NCBI RefSeq assembly: GCF_963678635.1
Contig: NC_087070.1
Coordinates: 36,087,109 to 36,151,108 of the forward strand
DNA: 64,000 nt
From: Symsagittifera roscoffensis
Lineage: Eukaryota; Xenacoelomorpha; Acoela; Convolutidae
Direction: 5' to 3'
Positions 46,998 to 58,954 of the stretch are shown in pieces; positions within the stretch are counted from its first letter, which is position 1, and each line of letters starts with the position of its first letter. A program made the translations under genes and the position numbers. The notes below the pieces were generated by a model. The model searched no databases. It saw only the letters and a program-made list of their open reading frames with translations, and was not told where the DNA came from.

Positions 46998-47910
46998 TGT
47001 GACATTCGACCAGAATGGACAAAAATGCAGATTCAGCGATTTCGAATAGTTAGCAGCTAACCTTCCGAATTGACAGTTTTGAGAGATTAGTGACGTTATT
47101 GGGACGATTAGTCAATCGGTGGGGTCAAGATAGTCTGGTATTTTGGAATTTTAAAAATTCGAACTGAGAAGTCGCACTTCTGAGAAACGCCAAAAACCGC
47201 CATTTTTGAGAAAAGCCAGAAGAAAATCAGAACAACAATAGTTGCGACGAAGATAACTACGAAAAAATCGAAGATCAGAATCGAAAAAAAAACAGAGTTA
47301 GCAGAGACCGCTCCGAGTTGCAACGATTCTGTCACTACAATCGTTGCAAGGCCGTTCACAACAACGGTGAAGGGTAGAAAAACAGCCTTCCGGAAAGAAG
47401 ATAAGGTTGTTATTTCCCCGGATTCAGGAATCCGGAGGGGCCACGGGATTTGAACTGAAACTGTTTTATGTAAACTTTTAGCTTCCCGGTTATGTCTTGA
47501 ATTGAATTTATTTAATATCTGAATTCATTTTACGAAGATGAGAAGCTAGGAGTTGAGAGAAAGGGTTGATCCATCTTCGACGGAGATGATGATTTTTATC
47601 TACTGAACATAAACAATAATAATACAATAAATAGTAGTAGCCCTGTTTTTAGGAGTGACCTCGTGGTATGGGGATACTGTGACCCAGCCATGAGCTCACT
47701 AGTTTTGCATGTAATTAAGTTAATTTGAGCGTTCTGATCGAAGCCGAAGAACAGTAACGTTTTTGTCGACCCGATGTTAGAAAGACCACCAAAAGAACTG
47801 GTTTTCGTAGAGACGGTGAAAAGCACGTAGAGCTCTGTTTAGACGCTGGCCAGTCATCTTAGGACCTAGCTTTATTTTCCGTCGATATGTACTTCCGGGC
47901 GAATGTTACA
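46998..47910 (+). repeat. 5' LTR of element 2
   Basis: It starts TGTGACATTCGACCAGAATG and ends GGGCGAATGTTACA, the same ends as the element 1 LTR read on its coding strand. Shared internal blocks are AAAATCAGAACAAC and GAGACGGTGAAAA. Most of the rest has diverged. Confidence 0.85.
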
Positions 47911-47922
47911 TAGATGTTTTTA

Positions 47923-47937
47923 TGGCGCTCCTGGGTG
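47923..47937 (+). promoter_or_regulatory. Primer-binding site of element 2
   Basis: TGGCGCTCCTGGGTG lies 12 bases after the LTR, as in element 1, while the spacer and flanks differ slightly. Confidence 0.75.
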
Positions 47938-50900
47938 TTATTCTTTTTTAACATCATGACCGGCAGAACCGTTAACGAGCACTCCGCGCCGAGCGTATGC
48001 TCATAATAACGCCCTTAATAGGCCCTGGGCGGACGGTGCGGAAGGGTAGTCCGGAGCGGAAGGGTAGTCCGGAGCGGAAGGGTAGTCCGGAACGAGGAAG
48101 CCTTCCGGATTACCGTGAATAGCTTTTTAACATAGTTAAGACCGAAAATTCACGTTCCAGGAAGGGTGGGGGGATCGGCCGTCCCCTCGTTTCCTGAGAG
48201 GTTTGTGACCAAAAACACTTAAAGATATATAAGACACCAAACAAAAAGTAGTATAGTACCAAAGAAAAACAAAAAACATAAAAAATAACCAAGAAAACCA
48301 AAAACAGTAAAAAAGTAGAAATCATCCCCCAGACAAGATGTGATCCGACCCTCCCGTTTGTTGTTGATAGATATTTTGTTGTTACAGGCATTTATATCAA
48401 TCAGGATTGTTACGACCTTTTTTGTGGCCCGTTTGTGAGGCTTGTACTGTAGGCTTGTATTTGCGCTCAATCCGGAAGGGTCTGCTGATTTGCGCTCATT
48501 CCGGATGGGTCTTGGGAGAAGACTGATCCGGCAAGCAGTACAAGGAGCAACAAAACAAGAAGGGGCTCAACGACAACAACAATCGACTGTTGGGTATTGT
48601 TAACAAGTTTTGTATCCCTTTTGGTACAAAAAATAAGATAGTAATCTGTTTGGGGCTCGACAGTGCTGCACTTTAGTGACCCTTCACCGAATTGCAAGTT
48701 TCCGAGTTAAGCACCTTAATTCGGATATTAAACAAACCCGGAGGGGTATTGTATTACTAGTATTATTAGTTATATACCCTATATTAATACTCTTATATCG
48801 TTTTTCAGTGAAAAACACTGTAAGCGGACCGGTTTTTAGGGTCAAAATAGCGATACTTTGATCCCCCCACAAATCGCGATTTTTGAGATATCGATGTTTT
48901 TTGAAACGGCAAAAAGCGCTAAATTAGTGAGTTATATCGTAACTGTGCTAGTATAATAGGTATAACCGGTTGAGTTTAGTTCAGAAGTGGTTGGAACTAT
49001 TTTGGTACCAAAAACCAAATTTTCGTGATTTTTGAAAAAGAGAAACGCTATAAAATAAGAAAATTTTTGACATTTTTCAGTTAAGACAGTAAAAATTGTT
49101 GTTCGGACATTGTCCACTAGTGAATCGACAGGTTTTAAAACCCGTTTCCCGAAATCCGAGGGGTCCAAATAGCATAGTTTTTCGCAAAATTTTTCAACTA
49201 AAGCGTTTCAGACCGGATTTTTTTTGCATTGAACTAGAAGAGTATAGGCCTTCTGAGCTCAGATCAATAATTTTTAGGTCAAAAGAACAGAATTGCGGTA
49301 AAAGTTAGGCGGAAGTGAGAAAATTTTTGAATTTAGATAAAAGACGTTTTGGTTAATAACTTTGGAACGACTGGACAGATCCAGTTGATCTTGGTACCAT
49401 TAGATCAGAAACTAGCTGAGCTTACCAATAGGAACAAAAATTATTCGAAAAAATAAGCGTGAAATTTTTTTAGGATTATTTTTAGCAAATTCACCAATTC
49501 GGGAAGGTAGACCCTTCACGTTTTATAAATTTTTTCTGGAAAGCCCTTACACTCCTACCAAAGAGTAGAAACGAATGAATAAGGCAATTTTACGCTGATC
49601 TAGACAAAAAGGGAAGGCTAAAAGCACCAGAAAACCTTGATCGAGCCGAAAATAGGCTAGCGATAAGACCCTTCACCGTTAGTGTGAATTGTCAAATAAG
49701 AGGCTTAACTTCAATCCGGAAGGGTTTAGGGAAGGACCACATACCCTTCCTAGTTGATATAAACAGCATAAAAGCATCGGAGAACGAATCCGGAGCGGTA
49801 TAGGTTAAAAATCAAGGAAGTTCCGAAAAGCTATTTTTACAAAACCGGAGGGGTCCCAATCCGGAGGGGTCCAAACTTTTCCTAATTCGGAGGGGTCCCA
49901 ATCCGGAGGGTTCTTGTTTTCACAAAATCGGAGGGGTCCCGATTCGGAGGGATCTTACATTTGCTAACCCAGAGGGGTCCCAATCCGGAGGGGTCTCAAT
50001 TTTGCCAATCCGGTGGGGTCCTATTTTGCCAATCCGGAGGGGTACTGTTTTTTGTCAAATCGGAGGGGTATTATTTTTGTTAAAGGACTTAGGTAAACAG
50101 AAGAAAAGATAATAGTGAGGGGTTTTAGGTTATTAAGAGACAAGCTAGCAACCAGTGACTGCACTGGTAACTTGCCTTTCAAAAAAAGACCAGAACAAAA
50201 CAAAACAGGTCCAAACTCGGATATTCGCGACACTAAGTCTAAATTAAAAAAGAGTGTGTAACTCATTGGTGTGAATTGAAACCCAAAACGTTTTTGAGAA
50301 AAGTGACTGCCCTGAAGATTTTAGTAGGTCTAGCTCGGGCAGTCCGAAGGCAGATAGGTATCAGGAGACTCGGTGGTTGCAATAGACGCCCACTTTAGAA
50401 AATTACTGTCTTCAAGTTTTGTCTGTTTGGTGCAGCACCAAGCAGGGAAAGATCTTTCTTCAAAATACAAGTTCGACTATTGTACTGCGACTGACTAAGA
50501 GTACAATACACATACGTTTTTCATAGAAATATTCTTATTTTGTTATTTCTGGTTTTAAATCAGCAATTTGTGCTTGGTTGGGTAGTGAATACACTATTTT
50601 TAAATTAATTGTTATCATCATACTGTGCTAGTTCTCGAATCTTACGACTAATAATCGATTATTGTGAATAAATTGTATACACGCTGTACACTGATAACAT
50701 AAAAGGATTCGTGGTCACTATTTAATAGAAATGTTTGAAATTTTTTGTGTTGTGTTATTATTATCAATAGTCAAACTAGAAGGACACTAGCAATCGAATT
50801 GAGTGTATAGGCAGTAAGAAGTGATAAATTGAAATTGAGTCTAGACAAGTCAAGGATGCCTAAACTAGGTGATAGCTCCAGGAAATTCATACCTGAAAAG

Positions 50901-51226
50901 CAAAGAAAAGCAAGGACCGACCCTTTTGTGTAACGGATCACACGAACCCGGATTGACAAAGGGGAGACGTTTTCAGGCAGAATGGTTGAAACCGGGTGTC
51001 AGAAGTCCTCAGATGTGCGAAAAACTATGCTAGAAGTAGAGGTCCATCCCAACCAGGCCATGAATGAGAATCGGGAAAAACATGGGTCGGATGGGAGAGG
51101 AAACAGAAGGCTGGCGAGTGAATCTACTCCGGTAGAACAGGGTCAAGGTTTTGGAAGATTTTGGAAGATTTTGGAAGATTTTGGTAGAACAGGGCCACTT
51201 CCACCGGGACACTGGACCGAGAGGAG
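47938..51226 (+). other. Leader of element 2 with GGAGGGGT repeats
   Basis: No convincing coding region. It contains three copies of an 18-base unit GCGGAAGGGTAGTCCGGA at 48038-48091 and about ten copies of an AATCCGGAGGGGTCC motif at 49845-50085. A T-rich antisense stretch at 48240-48310 parallels 24720-24860 in element 1. Near 51149-51188 a TTTTGGAAGA unit is repeated four times. Confidence 0.7.
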
Positions 51227-51811
51227 ATGTCGGAACTGTCCGACATCTCTAATGAAATAGTGGCAACTAGAAGATCTCCCACAGACAATCTTATGATGGC
51301 AGGCGTGACGGAGAAACAGGCAACGTCCTCATCGTTTTCAGAAAGAGTGAAGAACACTTTCGGAAACATCTTTCCATTCACCATGGGAGTGGGTACAGGA
51401 GAGGAAGGTGAATCCCAAGAAGAAGAAGAGGACGATGAAGAGCAAGCTGACTTTGGATCTCAAGTCAGCCTCAACAGTTCGACTCACGAGAATGAACCAT
51501 ACACCGACAGAGGGACTGGTACCATGGACCAATTTGGGGAAGTGAGGACAATAAGCAAAACCACAAACACATCAGGCCAGTCAAGAGACTTTGTGAGTAT
51601 GACGAATTCGGAAACGCGAACTGGGGAGAATAGAAACATAGGGCTAAGCAACGCATCGGCGGCTCCAGAGGTGGATAATGAAAAGACGTCGAGGCAGAGA
51701 ATCAAAGCACGAATCTCGACCAGCACCAAGCTACCTGGGATCAAAGCCCGAATCTCGACCAGCACCAAGCTACCTTGTGACGCCACTAGTAGAAAACGGA
51801 GCATCAATTGA
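51227..51811 (+). pseudogene. Acidic Ser-rich gag N-terminus of element 2
   Basis: A 194-codon frame rich in Ser, Glu, Thr and Asn with an acidic run EEEEDDEEQ. It corresponds in position and composition to 21327-22013. A 39-base tandem repeat (two copies, about 51701-51778) encodes IKARISTSTKLP twice and may be a recent slip. The frame ends soon after, and the coiled-coil part follows in other phases, so it is broken. Confidence 0.6.
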
Positions 51812-52057
51812 AGAAGCCTTGAGTAACATAGTGGGCAGTATATGAGAACATAATGAACAGATGTCCATAAGAATGAGCGAACTAGAAAGAGCAGTCCACG
51901 TTGAAAAGAAAAGCTGCGGGAAGAATAAAACCGCAATAGACAAGAAGTTGGTAGAAGCGAAAAACGCTTGAAGGAAAGAACGGATGAACACATAGCGAAG
52001 AACTTGTCGCGAATGACAAGAGAAGCGGAACAGAGAGAGTTACGCTGAAGAGACGAC

Positions 52058-52777
52058 ATGGAGAAGTTGATAGTTCAGCAAGAGCAGTCTCTTGGGACTC
52101 TTGACACAAAGATAGATGCGATGATGGAGAGGCGAACTCAGGCTATCATGGATAGGTTGGACGGGCTACTAGGCAGCAAGAGTGGACCAAGAGAAGGGGA
52201 ACCGAACTCGGGAGGTCCCAGCAGGGAGCCGAGGGTGAACTTCAATGACCAACAGAATAGGAGAAGAACATATGGATCCACTAGAGGTAGGGGCAGTTCA
52301 GCAGACTATGCCACAGGGGATAATAGAACATGGGGCCCAAACTTTAGAGGAAGCTCAACTGGCAATAGACAGACTTCAAACGAGCGACCGACGCAAGGCA
52401 CACATGCGACTGGCAGAGGTGATTCCAGGAACAGGAGTCATGCAAGCCCAGGGATGAGTCATGCGAGCCAAGGAAGAAACAATCCCGGCGATTCGGATAG
52501 AAGGGACGTACCAAATACAGAACCCTTATCAGGGGGCGATGATACTCAGGCGGGGCATTTAAGAGATGCCACAGCAGTGGCAACAGCCTTTGAACCCCTA
52601 AACAGGTCTTTGGAGACATTCCTGACGAGGTTATCCAGAACCAATGAACGCAGTAAAAAATCCAGCAGAGTCATTAAGAAACCAAGATGCTACAAGGACG
52701 AACCTGATGGCTGCATTGATACCTGGATAGAGGTGATGAAACTGCATTTTGAGGAAGAAGACCTGTCAGAAAGGTAA
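52058..52777 (+). pseudogene. Gag middle segment of element 2
   Basis: 239 codons with the end of a coiled coil, an Arg/Gly/Asn-rich linker and PLNRSLETFLTRLS, then KKPRCYKDEPDGCIDTW and LHFEEEDLSE. It reads straight through the point where element 1 is frameshifted. It ends at a TAA where element 1 has a sense codon, so this is a nonsense mutation inside gag. Confidence 0.8.
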
Positions 52778-53203
52778 GAGTGCAGTGCGCTCACCAGTAA
52801 CTTGGAAGGGACAGCCCTAAACTGTGTGATGGCCAAGAAGCAATATCAGCGGGATACTGCTGAGAAAATCTTTGAAATCTTGTTAAATCGTTTTGGCTCA
52901 GTGGTGCAGGGACACCAAGCAATGATGCGCTTCGAGAAAAGGAGGCAACGAGAAGATGAGACGATAGACAAATTTCTAGACGATTTGGAGATGCTTAGAA
53001 GGCGTAGCCAACCAGACGAGTCGAACAGGAGGATCAACTTGGCGGTAGCCTCAAAATTCATCGATGGTGTGAAGAATGATGAACTTCGTACAATGTTAGC
53101 AACACATTACACACCACTATCAACCAATGCGCCAACACCAGAGGAGTTGAGGCTCAAGTCAAAAGAATATCTCTTACTGAAACCTGCATCGAGATCTGGA
53201 TAG
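52778..53203 (+). pseudogene. Gag capsid of element 2
   Basis: It continues in the same frame after the TAA. It has LLNRFGSVVQGHQAMMRFEK and FLDDLEMLRRRSQPDE, closely matching the capsid of element 1. It ends at a TAG at 53201-53203. Confidence 0.85.
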
Positions 53204-53413
53204 TACAAGAACATTTACGGCAACTTTAACAACGGACCATCAAACCAAGGGAACAACTGGTACAAACCAAGGGATGATATGGACAAGATGCGCTCTTGTT
53301 CAAATTGCAGTTCGACGGACCATCATGTGTCAGCATGCCCAACTTACAAACCGGGCATGAAAGCAATAGGCTTTAGCCTCGAGGACGAAGATGCGTCAGT
53401 AGTATATGAGTGA
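53204..53413 (+). pseudogene. Nucleocapsid start of element 2 with one CCHC knuckle
   Basis: It reads CSNCSSTDHHVSAC, a CCHC knuckle matching the first knuckle of element 1, then KAIGFSLEDED. A TGA follows and the element similarity is lost at about 53410. Confidence 0.75.
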
Positions 53414-53423
53414 GGGAGAGTGG

Positions 53424-53740
53424 GGGGGGGGGGTGGAGACCCCCATGTATTAAGATAGGGAATAGAGTATCCGGTCTCTAAGCTATGTATTAAGATAGGG
53501 AATAGATTTCCAATGTATTAAGGTAGGGAATAGGTTTCCCATGTATTAAGATGGTAGGTTTCAGATGGTAAGTTTCAGAAAAATTTTTGGCGCCCGATCT
53601 TACCATGTTTTAAGATAGTGTTTAGATTTCCCATGTATTAAGATAGTGTATAGATATCCCTAAGTATAAGGATTAGAAATTCCTTGTATTAACATAGGGA
53701 ATAGATTTCCCAATGTATTAAGATAGGGAATGGTAAGGTT
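53424..53740. repeat. G run followed by a ~27-base minisatellite
   Basis: A run of G residues at 53425-53435 is followed by about nine copies of ATGTATTAAGATAGGGAATA with short spacers. The array lies at the breakpoint of element 2. Confidence 0.8.
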
Positions 53741-54985
53741 TCAGTGTGATGATAAGAAAATAGTAAGAAAAACGGTATTTTTTGGATTTTGTGTGGAAAT
53801 GTCTAGTTTTTTCGCAAAAATCTCGGCATGCGTTATGTAATTCTTGAGTGTTACATGTAGAATGTGCAATGAAGAGAATATGTTTATTGGTTCATGGTAA
53901 GTCCATGGTAAGATGTGCAAAAATTTGGAAATGCTTATAAAAAAATTGATATTTTTTCAAAAAACTTCAAAACACGATATGATTTGATATAATTTGACTT
54001 AATAACTATTTTGTTAGATGATCCTTTTTTTTGAAACTGTACTCAATCTAGCTTAAACTATGCTGAAACCTACTGAAACCTTAAAAAAATTCCAAGTTTT
54101 TGGAAAAAAAATGCAAAAATTTCAAGTTTTTGGAGAAAACTGGCAAAATTTCAAAGTTTTTGGAAAAATTTCAAGTTCTGGAAAAAATGCAAAAGTTTCA
54201 AAGTTTTTGGAACAAACTGCAAATTTTTGGAAAGAACTGCAAAAATATCAAGATTTTGGCTAGTTTTTTGTTGCTTCTGATCTAATTGAATAAAAAGTAA
54301 ATACGTTTAGAGTTTAAAATTAAGCTCAAATTGTATTTCAATTGGCATCATGTTGAGACACTGATACAAAAACTTTGAATAGACATATGGAATTTTCCAA
54401 ATTTTTCTCACAAAAAAATGAAATACGATAAATTTAAGCATTATTTGAGTAACAAAGCGGGTTATATAATGCTCTCAACATTAACAAGAAAGCTCATAAA
54501 AGCTGAATCGAAATTGAAACTTGTGAAAGATAGTGAAAATAACCGTAATTTTTAAGAAAGTAAAAAAAAAATTATTCAAATTTATCAAAAATTTTCCATT
54601 TACAACCCTTTAATTGGATATTTAACTAATTTTTTGTCCAATTCAGGGAGAATTGAAATAGGACTCTCAAAACAAATGAACATTAAGAGCAATATTTCGT
54701 AAAATTTAGATTTTTGCTCAATGATTAATCCAAACTTGTGCAAAAATTACAAATTCAGAGAAGTTATTCACCTTAATAGTACAGAATTTCAGATCAATGA
54801 TGAAAAATGAACAGTTAATAGCTAAAATTGACTAAAAAGGAGATAAATTTTTCTTAAAAATTTATTCGATATTCGCTCAAATTCAACAAAATCTTCTTCA
54901 TAAGTGATGATTATCTCTCTGTTGCTTCTGCAACATAATTTCACAATTTGTCGTAGAAATTTTCTATTCTTAAAGGTTATTCTTA
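53741..54985. other. AT-rich sequence without genes
   Basis: No ORF with domain character. At 54080-54260 a loose repeat of TTTCAAGTTTTTGGAAAAA (period about 30) is present. The rest is A/T-rich, with nothing recognised. Confidence 0.55.
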
Positions 54986-55560
54986 CTTTCTGCTTAATAC
55001 ATGATTCCGCTATTTAACACTTGCAATAAAATTTAGTCAGAACTGGAGAATTTAGGGGGAAAATAGTATCAATCGAACGAACAATTTGCTGGCAAAGATG
55101 AAATTAGAACTGATACCGTCTAATTATTATGATAAAAATTGCAAATGTCTTCCTCAAGTTTCCCTTTTTAGGTGCTACAGTAAACTATTTCAGCAAAAAT
55201 ACAACTTATGGGATCAATATTTATCACTTTTCTGGAAAAAAAGTCATTTTTTATGATTTTCTCTAGAAATGCTCTATGTTTTAAGGTTTTCCCTGCTTTC
55301 TGCTTAATGCATGTTTTCGCTATTGAACACACTTTGCAAGAAAATTTAGTCAGAACTGGAGAATTTAGGAGGAAAATAGTATCAATTGAACAAACAATTT
55401 GCTAGCAGAAATCAAATTAGAATTGACACCATCTGATTATTACGATAAAAATTGTAATTGTCTTCCTCAAGGTTGTCTTGATAGGTGCTAGAGTAACTTA
55501 TTTCAGCAAAATTACAATTTTTGTGTCAATAACTATCACTTTTCTTGCAAAATAAATTTT
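54986..55560. repeat. Tandem duplication with ~311-bp offset
   Basis: TTTAGTCAGAACTGGAGAAT, the AACAATTTGCT block and GTCTTCCTCAAG occur in the same order in both halves (54986-55260 and 55297-55560), with about 15-20% differences by eye. No coding potential. Confidence 0.75.
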
Positions 55561-57015
55561 AAATAGCTTTTTTTTTTATTTAAAAGGGAACTTTTCTCAA
55601 AAATATCGATTTGAGAAAGAATCGGTGCTGGTTAAAACATTCAAAAAAAAAATGTAAAAAATGAGAATATAAATGTGTTTTTACAATATAAGAACAAATT
55701 AGGAGCAGCTCTATTAGTTATATTCTGAAAACCTCCGGAAATACGCAAGGGAACCTAGTTTCTAACATCTACAATATCTAAAAACTTCTAAAAGAACGCG
55801 TCTCAAAAAATGATTTAGCAAAGGAAATCAAGGTGCAAACTGGAACAATTGTGTAATTTTCGGATTTTTATTAAGCAAAAGAAAACTCTATATAGTTTAA
55901 AAAAATAATGAAATGTAGATCTTGAAAGCTGTTTTTGCTTTATGCTTCATGTATCTTCTTCCAAAAGATGTCGGATTGAGTTTGCTTTACAAACACTATC
56001 CTCAAAACATCTGATTTTTCATAAAAAGTTACTTTATATATCAAAGGATAACAAACTTTTCTAATGAATTACACATAAATACCAATCTTTGACACTATTT
56101 ATGTCCGTGTTTCTCTCAAAATATGGTTTATAAGCTAAATTTTTTGTAAAACTATGTCAAATCTCTTAATGAATTAAATCGAGTTTCTATCTCATTTTCT
56201 CAGTTTCTGCTTCATCTTCTATCTATCAAGTTAACCCAATTTGAACAAAAATTACTTGAAAATTGAACTTTTGATGGAAAAATGTATCGTTTCAACGACC
56301 GTTCAACAATCCGAAGCTGAATTAATAGCACGAATTCTTTACTAAACGTCTTTAAATGATTTTCTCTATTTGAAAATTTTATATTGCTGTTTCAACTCTG
56401 AATTTCTATTTTGAAGTAAATTTTGGGTTGAGAATGATGTATACTATTATCTTGAAACTTTCAAATTTCAGCAAAACATACAGTTTCAAGGTCAGTTATC
56501 AATTCTTTTTCTGAAATGTAGAAAAAAAGCGAAAAAAAAACCATAATTCTTAGTAAATCAATCCCCAATATCTGCTACGCACTACTCTAAGATTACTTTT
56601 ACAACCACTAAGCAAGGAAAACTTTAAATTGGTTACTAGTCAAAACCTTTCATTTAATCGATGTTATATAAATATCCAGTTTTTTATTGTATTTCAACAA
56701 ATTCTGAAGCACTCATTAGCGTATGTAATTCGCTTTTACTACAAATTTATCGCAACAAAATCTCCGCAAGCTTGCAACCAATGGAGTTTTTACTGTAGCT
56801 TAAAAATTTTCGGATTGATTACCGTCGAAAGCTTCACGACAATTTGAACTCGATTGTTGCTGGTTTATACCATCAATCAGAACCTTTGAGTATGACAGAA
56901 CAAGAATAATGACAAAAAACTGGAAATTTTTTACTAAAAATTTTTCAAATATAGTGTATAGACTTTTCAGACTCAGTAAAAAATATTATTCAAAGTATTT
57001 TCTACTATGTTTTTC
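55561..57015. other. AT-rich sequence without recognised genes
   Basis: Long A/T-rich sequence. The 72-codon frame at 56629-56847 shows no domain and I do not call it. Confidence 0.5.
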
Positions 57016-57264
57016 TTAAAAATATATCAGTTTAACCTTCTCTTGGAGTGTTTTCTGAGACTGCCGAGCACATATTTTAACATTATATTGACACTGCTTC
57101 ATCTTGATTTGATTAGTAAGTTCCTCGCTGCTAAATGTATAAAAGTTACAATTGGAACACTTTAAAACGTCACAGTGCTTTCGATGTCTTGACGCATCTT
57201 TACATGTGTATTCTCTTCCAAATTCAAGACATGCAATTATTTTGTTTCTATTAAGTAACGACAT
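57016..57264 (-). CDS. Small C2H2-like zinc finger protein (82 aa), uncertain
   Basis: It starts with ATG at 57264. The protein contains YTCKDASRHRKHC followed by LKCSNCNFYTFSSEELTNQ. The second part has the C-x2-C, Phe and Leu spacing of a C2H2 finger, but the expected His residues are replaced (Gln/Ile, later Cys). It may be a degenerate finger, a fragment of a larger gene with lost exons, or chance. It lies directly beside the PC4-like cluster and next to a 40-base duplication at its start codon. Confidence 0.4.
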   Translation of the reverse strand: MSLLNRNKIIACLEFGREYTCKDASRHRKHCDVLKCSNCNFYTFSSEELTNQIKMKQCQYNVKICARQSQKTLQEKVKLIYF

Positions 57265-57340
57265 CTCAAAAGGAAGAAAAAGAAAAAAAAAGAATGTCCC
57301 GACATCTCAAAAGGAAGAAAAAGAAAAAAAAAGAGATTTA
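57261..57340. repeat. 40-base tandem duplication
   Basis: CGACATCTCAAAAGGAAGAA followed by an A-rich tail to AATGTCC occurs twice in direct succession. The first copy covers the start codon of the 82-aa frame. Confidence 0.85.
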
Positions 57341-57489
57341 GAATGTCCCAAATTTTCAGTGAAGAAAAGTTGAATAGGCTCAAAAAATGAGTAAAAACGA
57401 ATAAAAACAGCAAATTTCTTGAACAATTGTTTTTGACGTGAAAGAAAATCAGAATAGATACGCTATTTAGCCTAGCTGAAATGAAAATT

Positions 57490-57650
57490 ATCCAATCTAA
57501 CCATGGTGTTTTCAAAAATTTGCTATCAACCAATCAGAATCGAGCATTCATTTTAAGGAAATTTTTAATTTTTTCTGATACCAACCAATCAGAATCGAGC
57601 TTCAATGGTCATGGAATTTTTAATAAAGTTTATGTGAACCAATCGAAACT
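57490..57650. promoter_or_regulatory. CCAATC array, left of the small-gene cluster
   Basis: CCAATC occurs at 57492, 57530, 57585 and 57639. The middle two share the longer context ACCAATCAGAATCGAGC, and spacing is about 40-55 bases. CCAAT boxes are bound by NF-Y. A promoter or repeat role is possible; which gene it would serve is unclear. Confidence 0.45.
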
Positions 57651-57900
57651 GATTTCTACTTCTCATGGGTTTTTCAACAGTTTTGATATCGTTTGTAGAT
57701 ATCAAGGATTTCTTCACAGGTAGTATTTGTGATAATAACCAAGCAGAATGAAGTATTCACAGATTTTAAAATACTTTGTAGATCAGAACCAAACTATGTT
57801 TATGAATCTTCCCAATCAATCAATTTTACTTAATTGTTCTAACATAACTAAGATATAAAATTTAATACCTTGGAGAGATAAATGACATTTCTTGTCTGGT

Positions 57901-58518
57901 TTATATTGTTTTTTCGATGCTGAATTCAAATTTTGAAATTTCAATCAAAATTTTTTCGATTTGTTCTATTTCTAACCAGTGAAAAAAGAAATTACCGAAA
58001 AATATATTTTTGTTGTTTTCTTTCTGGTATATTGTAATAAAAACAACCGGAAGTTTTTTAAGTTTGGATAGTCGATTAAAAGATAATCTGGCAACTCTAG
58101 ATTTTGCATTTAAATCAAATTCAAAACAGTATTCAAAACAGTAATCGAAATGATGTTCCTTATCTTCAATATTTGTTTCATAGAATCTTCCATTCTTCTG
58201 TTTTTTACTGATCGACCACTCAATTTGATTTAGTTCTTCTAAATAAAAACATTGTTGATAAATCTGGCAGTACTCTTCTTTTCTGAAATCTTTCCATCTT
58301 TTTAACAGAATTATTGAACTTTCTGTGTTTCTATACAAGTTAAAACTAATACGATCTCCATCAACGTCATCTGTCCACCACTCTTTTTGTTTTTTGTAGT
58401 AGTTCAACCTTAAAATCTGATAAATGTTCATTTCAGACATTGAAAACGCTTTTGATAGAAACATATTTCTTACTGAAATTAACAAAAAAACTTGAAAAAA
58501 CTCGAATTGTTGAACCAT
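57901..58518 (-). CDS. Putative two-repeat PC4-like protein (205 aa)
   Basis: A clean ATG at 58518 and an uninterrupted frame in very AT-rich DNA. Two regions (residues ~56-103 and ~145-195) each read as beta strands followed by a helix. The second, LPVVFITIYQKENNK then FFFHWLEIEQIEKIL, resembles the PC4 pattern of strand, turn, strand and amphipathic helix; the first is weaker. PC4 (p15) domains bind single-stranded DNA and normally dimerise, so a tandem copy could act as one unit. The N-terminal ~25 residues are hydrophobic (FFQVFLLISV) but I do not claim a signal peptide. Assignment is by eye and tentative. Confidence 0.55.
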   Translation of the reverse strand: MVQQFEFFQVFLLISVRNMFLSKAFSMSEMNIYQILRLNYYKKQKEWWTDDVDGDRISFNLYRNTESSIILLKRWKDFRKEEYCQIYQQCFYLEELNQIEWSISKKQKNGRFYETNIEDKEHHFDYCFEYCFEFDLNAKSRVARLSFNRLSKLKKLPVVFITIYQKENNKNIFFGNFFFHWLEIEQIEKILIEISKFEFSIEKTI

Positions 58519-58954
58519 TTTTTACTTATTTTGCAATCAACATAAAGTGTATTTCCCTTATTTAGAGACTGGTTATTTTTAAGTTAATTCATGTAGCCAA
58601 TCAAAACCTCAAATCAAGGCAATTGAAAACAACCAATGAAATTCAGAATTTCGAAAAATAATGATAATGTTACAACTAACTATACATTTTGTTTGTAATG
58701 TTGTTCAAATAAGGCAACTTTTACTCAACTTTTGATAAAAACATTAATTAAATAAATTTTTCTGTAATTTCCTAAACAAATAGTGGAAAATCTATTGATG
58801 ATTGGATAGAGCTTTATGTCAATTTTGATTAAATTTTCATGTTTTGTCTAACTTTTCCTCAGATATCCCAGCTCTAAATGTGAACTTCAGTGACAAAAGA
58901 TAGTTTTGAACCAACAATTTTTCAATTAACCAACATACAAAACATCACAAAGCA

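Larger units (their letters stand above)
46998..53410 (+). mobile_element. Second giant-Gypsy family member (element 2), truncated
   Basis: This plus-strand relative of element 1 has a 5' LTR, the same 15-base PBS, a 3.3-kb leader and gag, then stops in the nucleocapsid region at a G run. Pol and all later genes are missing, as is a 3' LTR. Gag is similar to but clearly diverged from element 1, so the two are separate lineages of one family. Confidence 0.88.

Noticed and set aside
48110-48391. Hydrophobic antisense ORF in the element 2 leader, with a look-alike at 24717-24902
   Set aside because: Both are antisense to the element and arise from an A-rich run on the coding strand that translates to Phe/Leu/Val in reverse. 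The protein sequences do not align beyond composition.
57481-57723. 80-codon plus-strand ORF
   Set aside because: It is a translation of the CCAATC repeat array (Asn-Gln-Ser repeats), not a gene.
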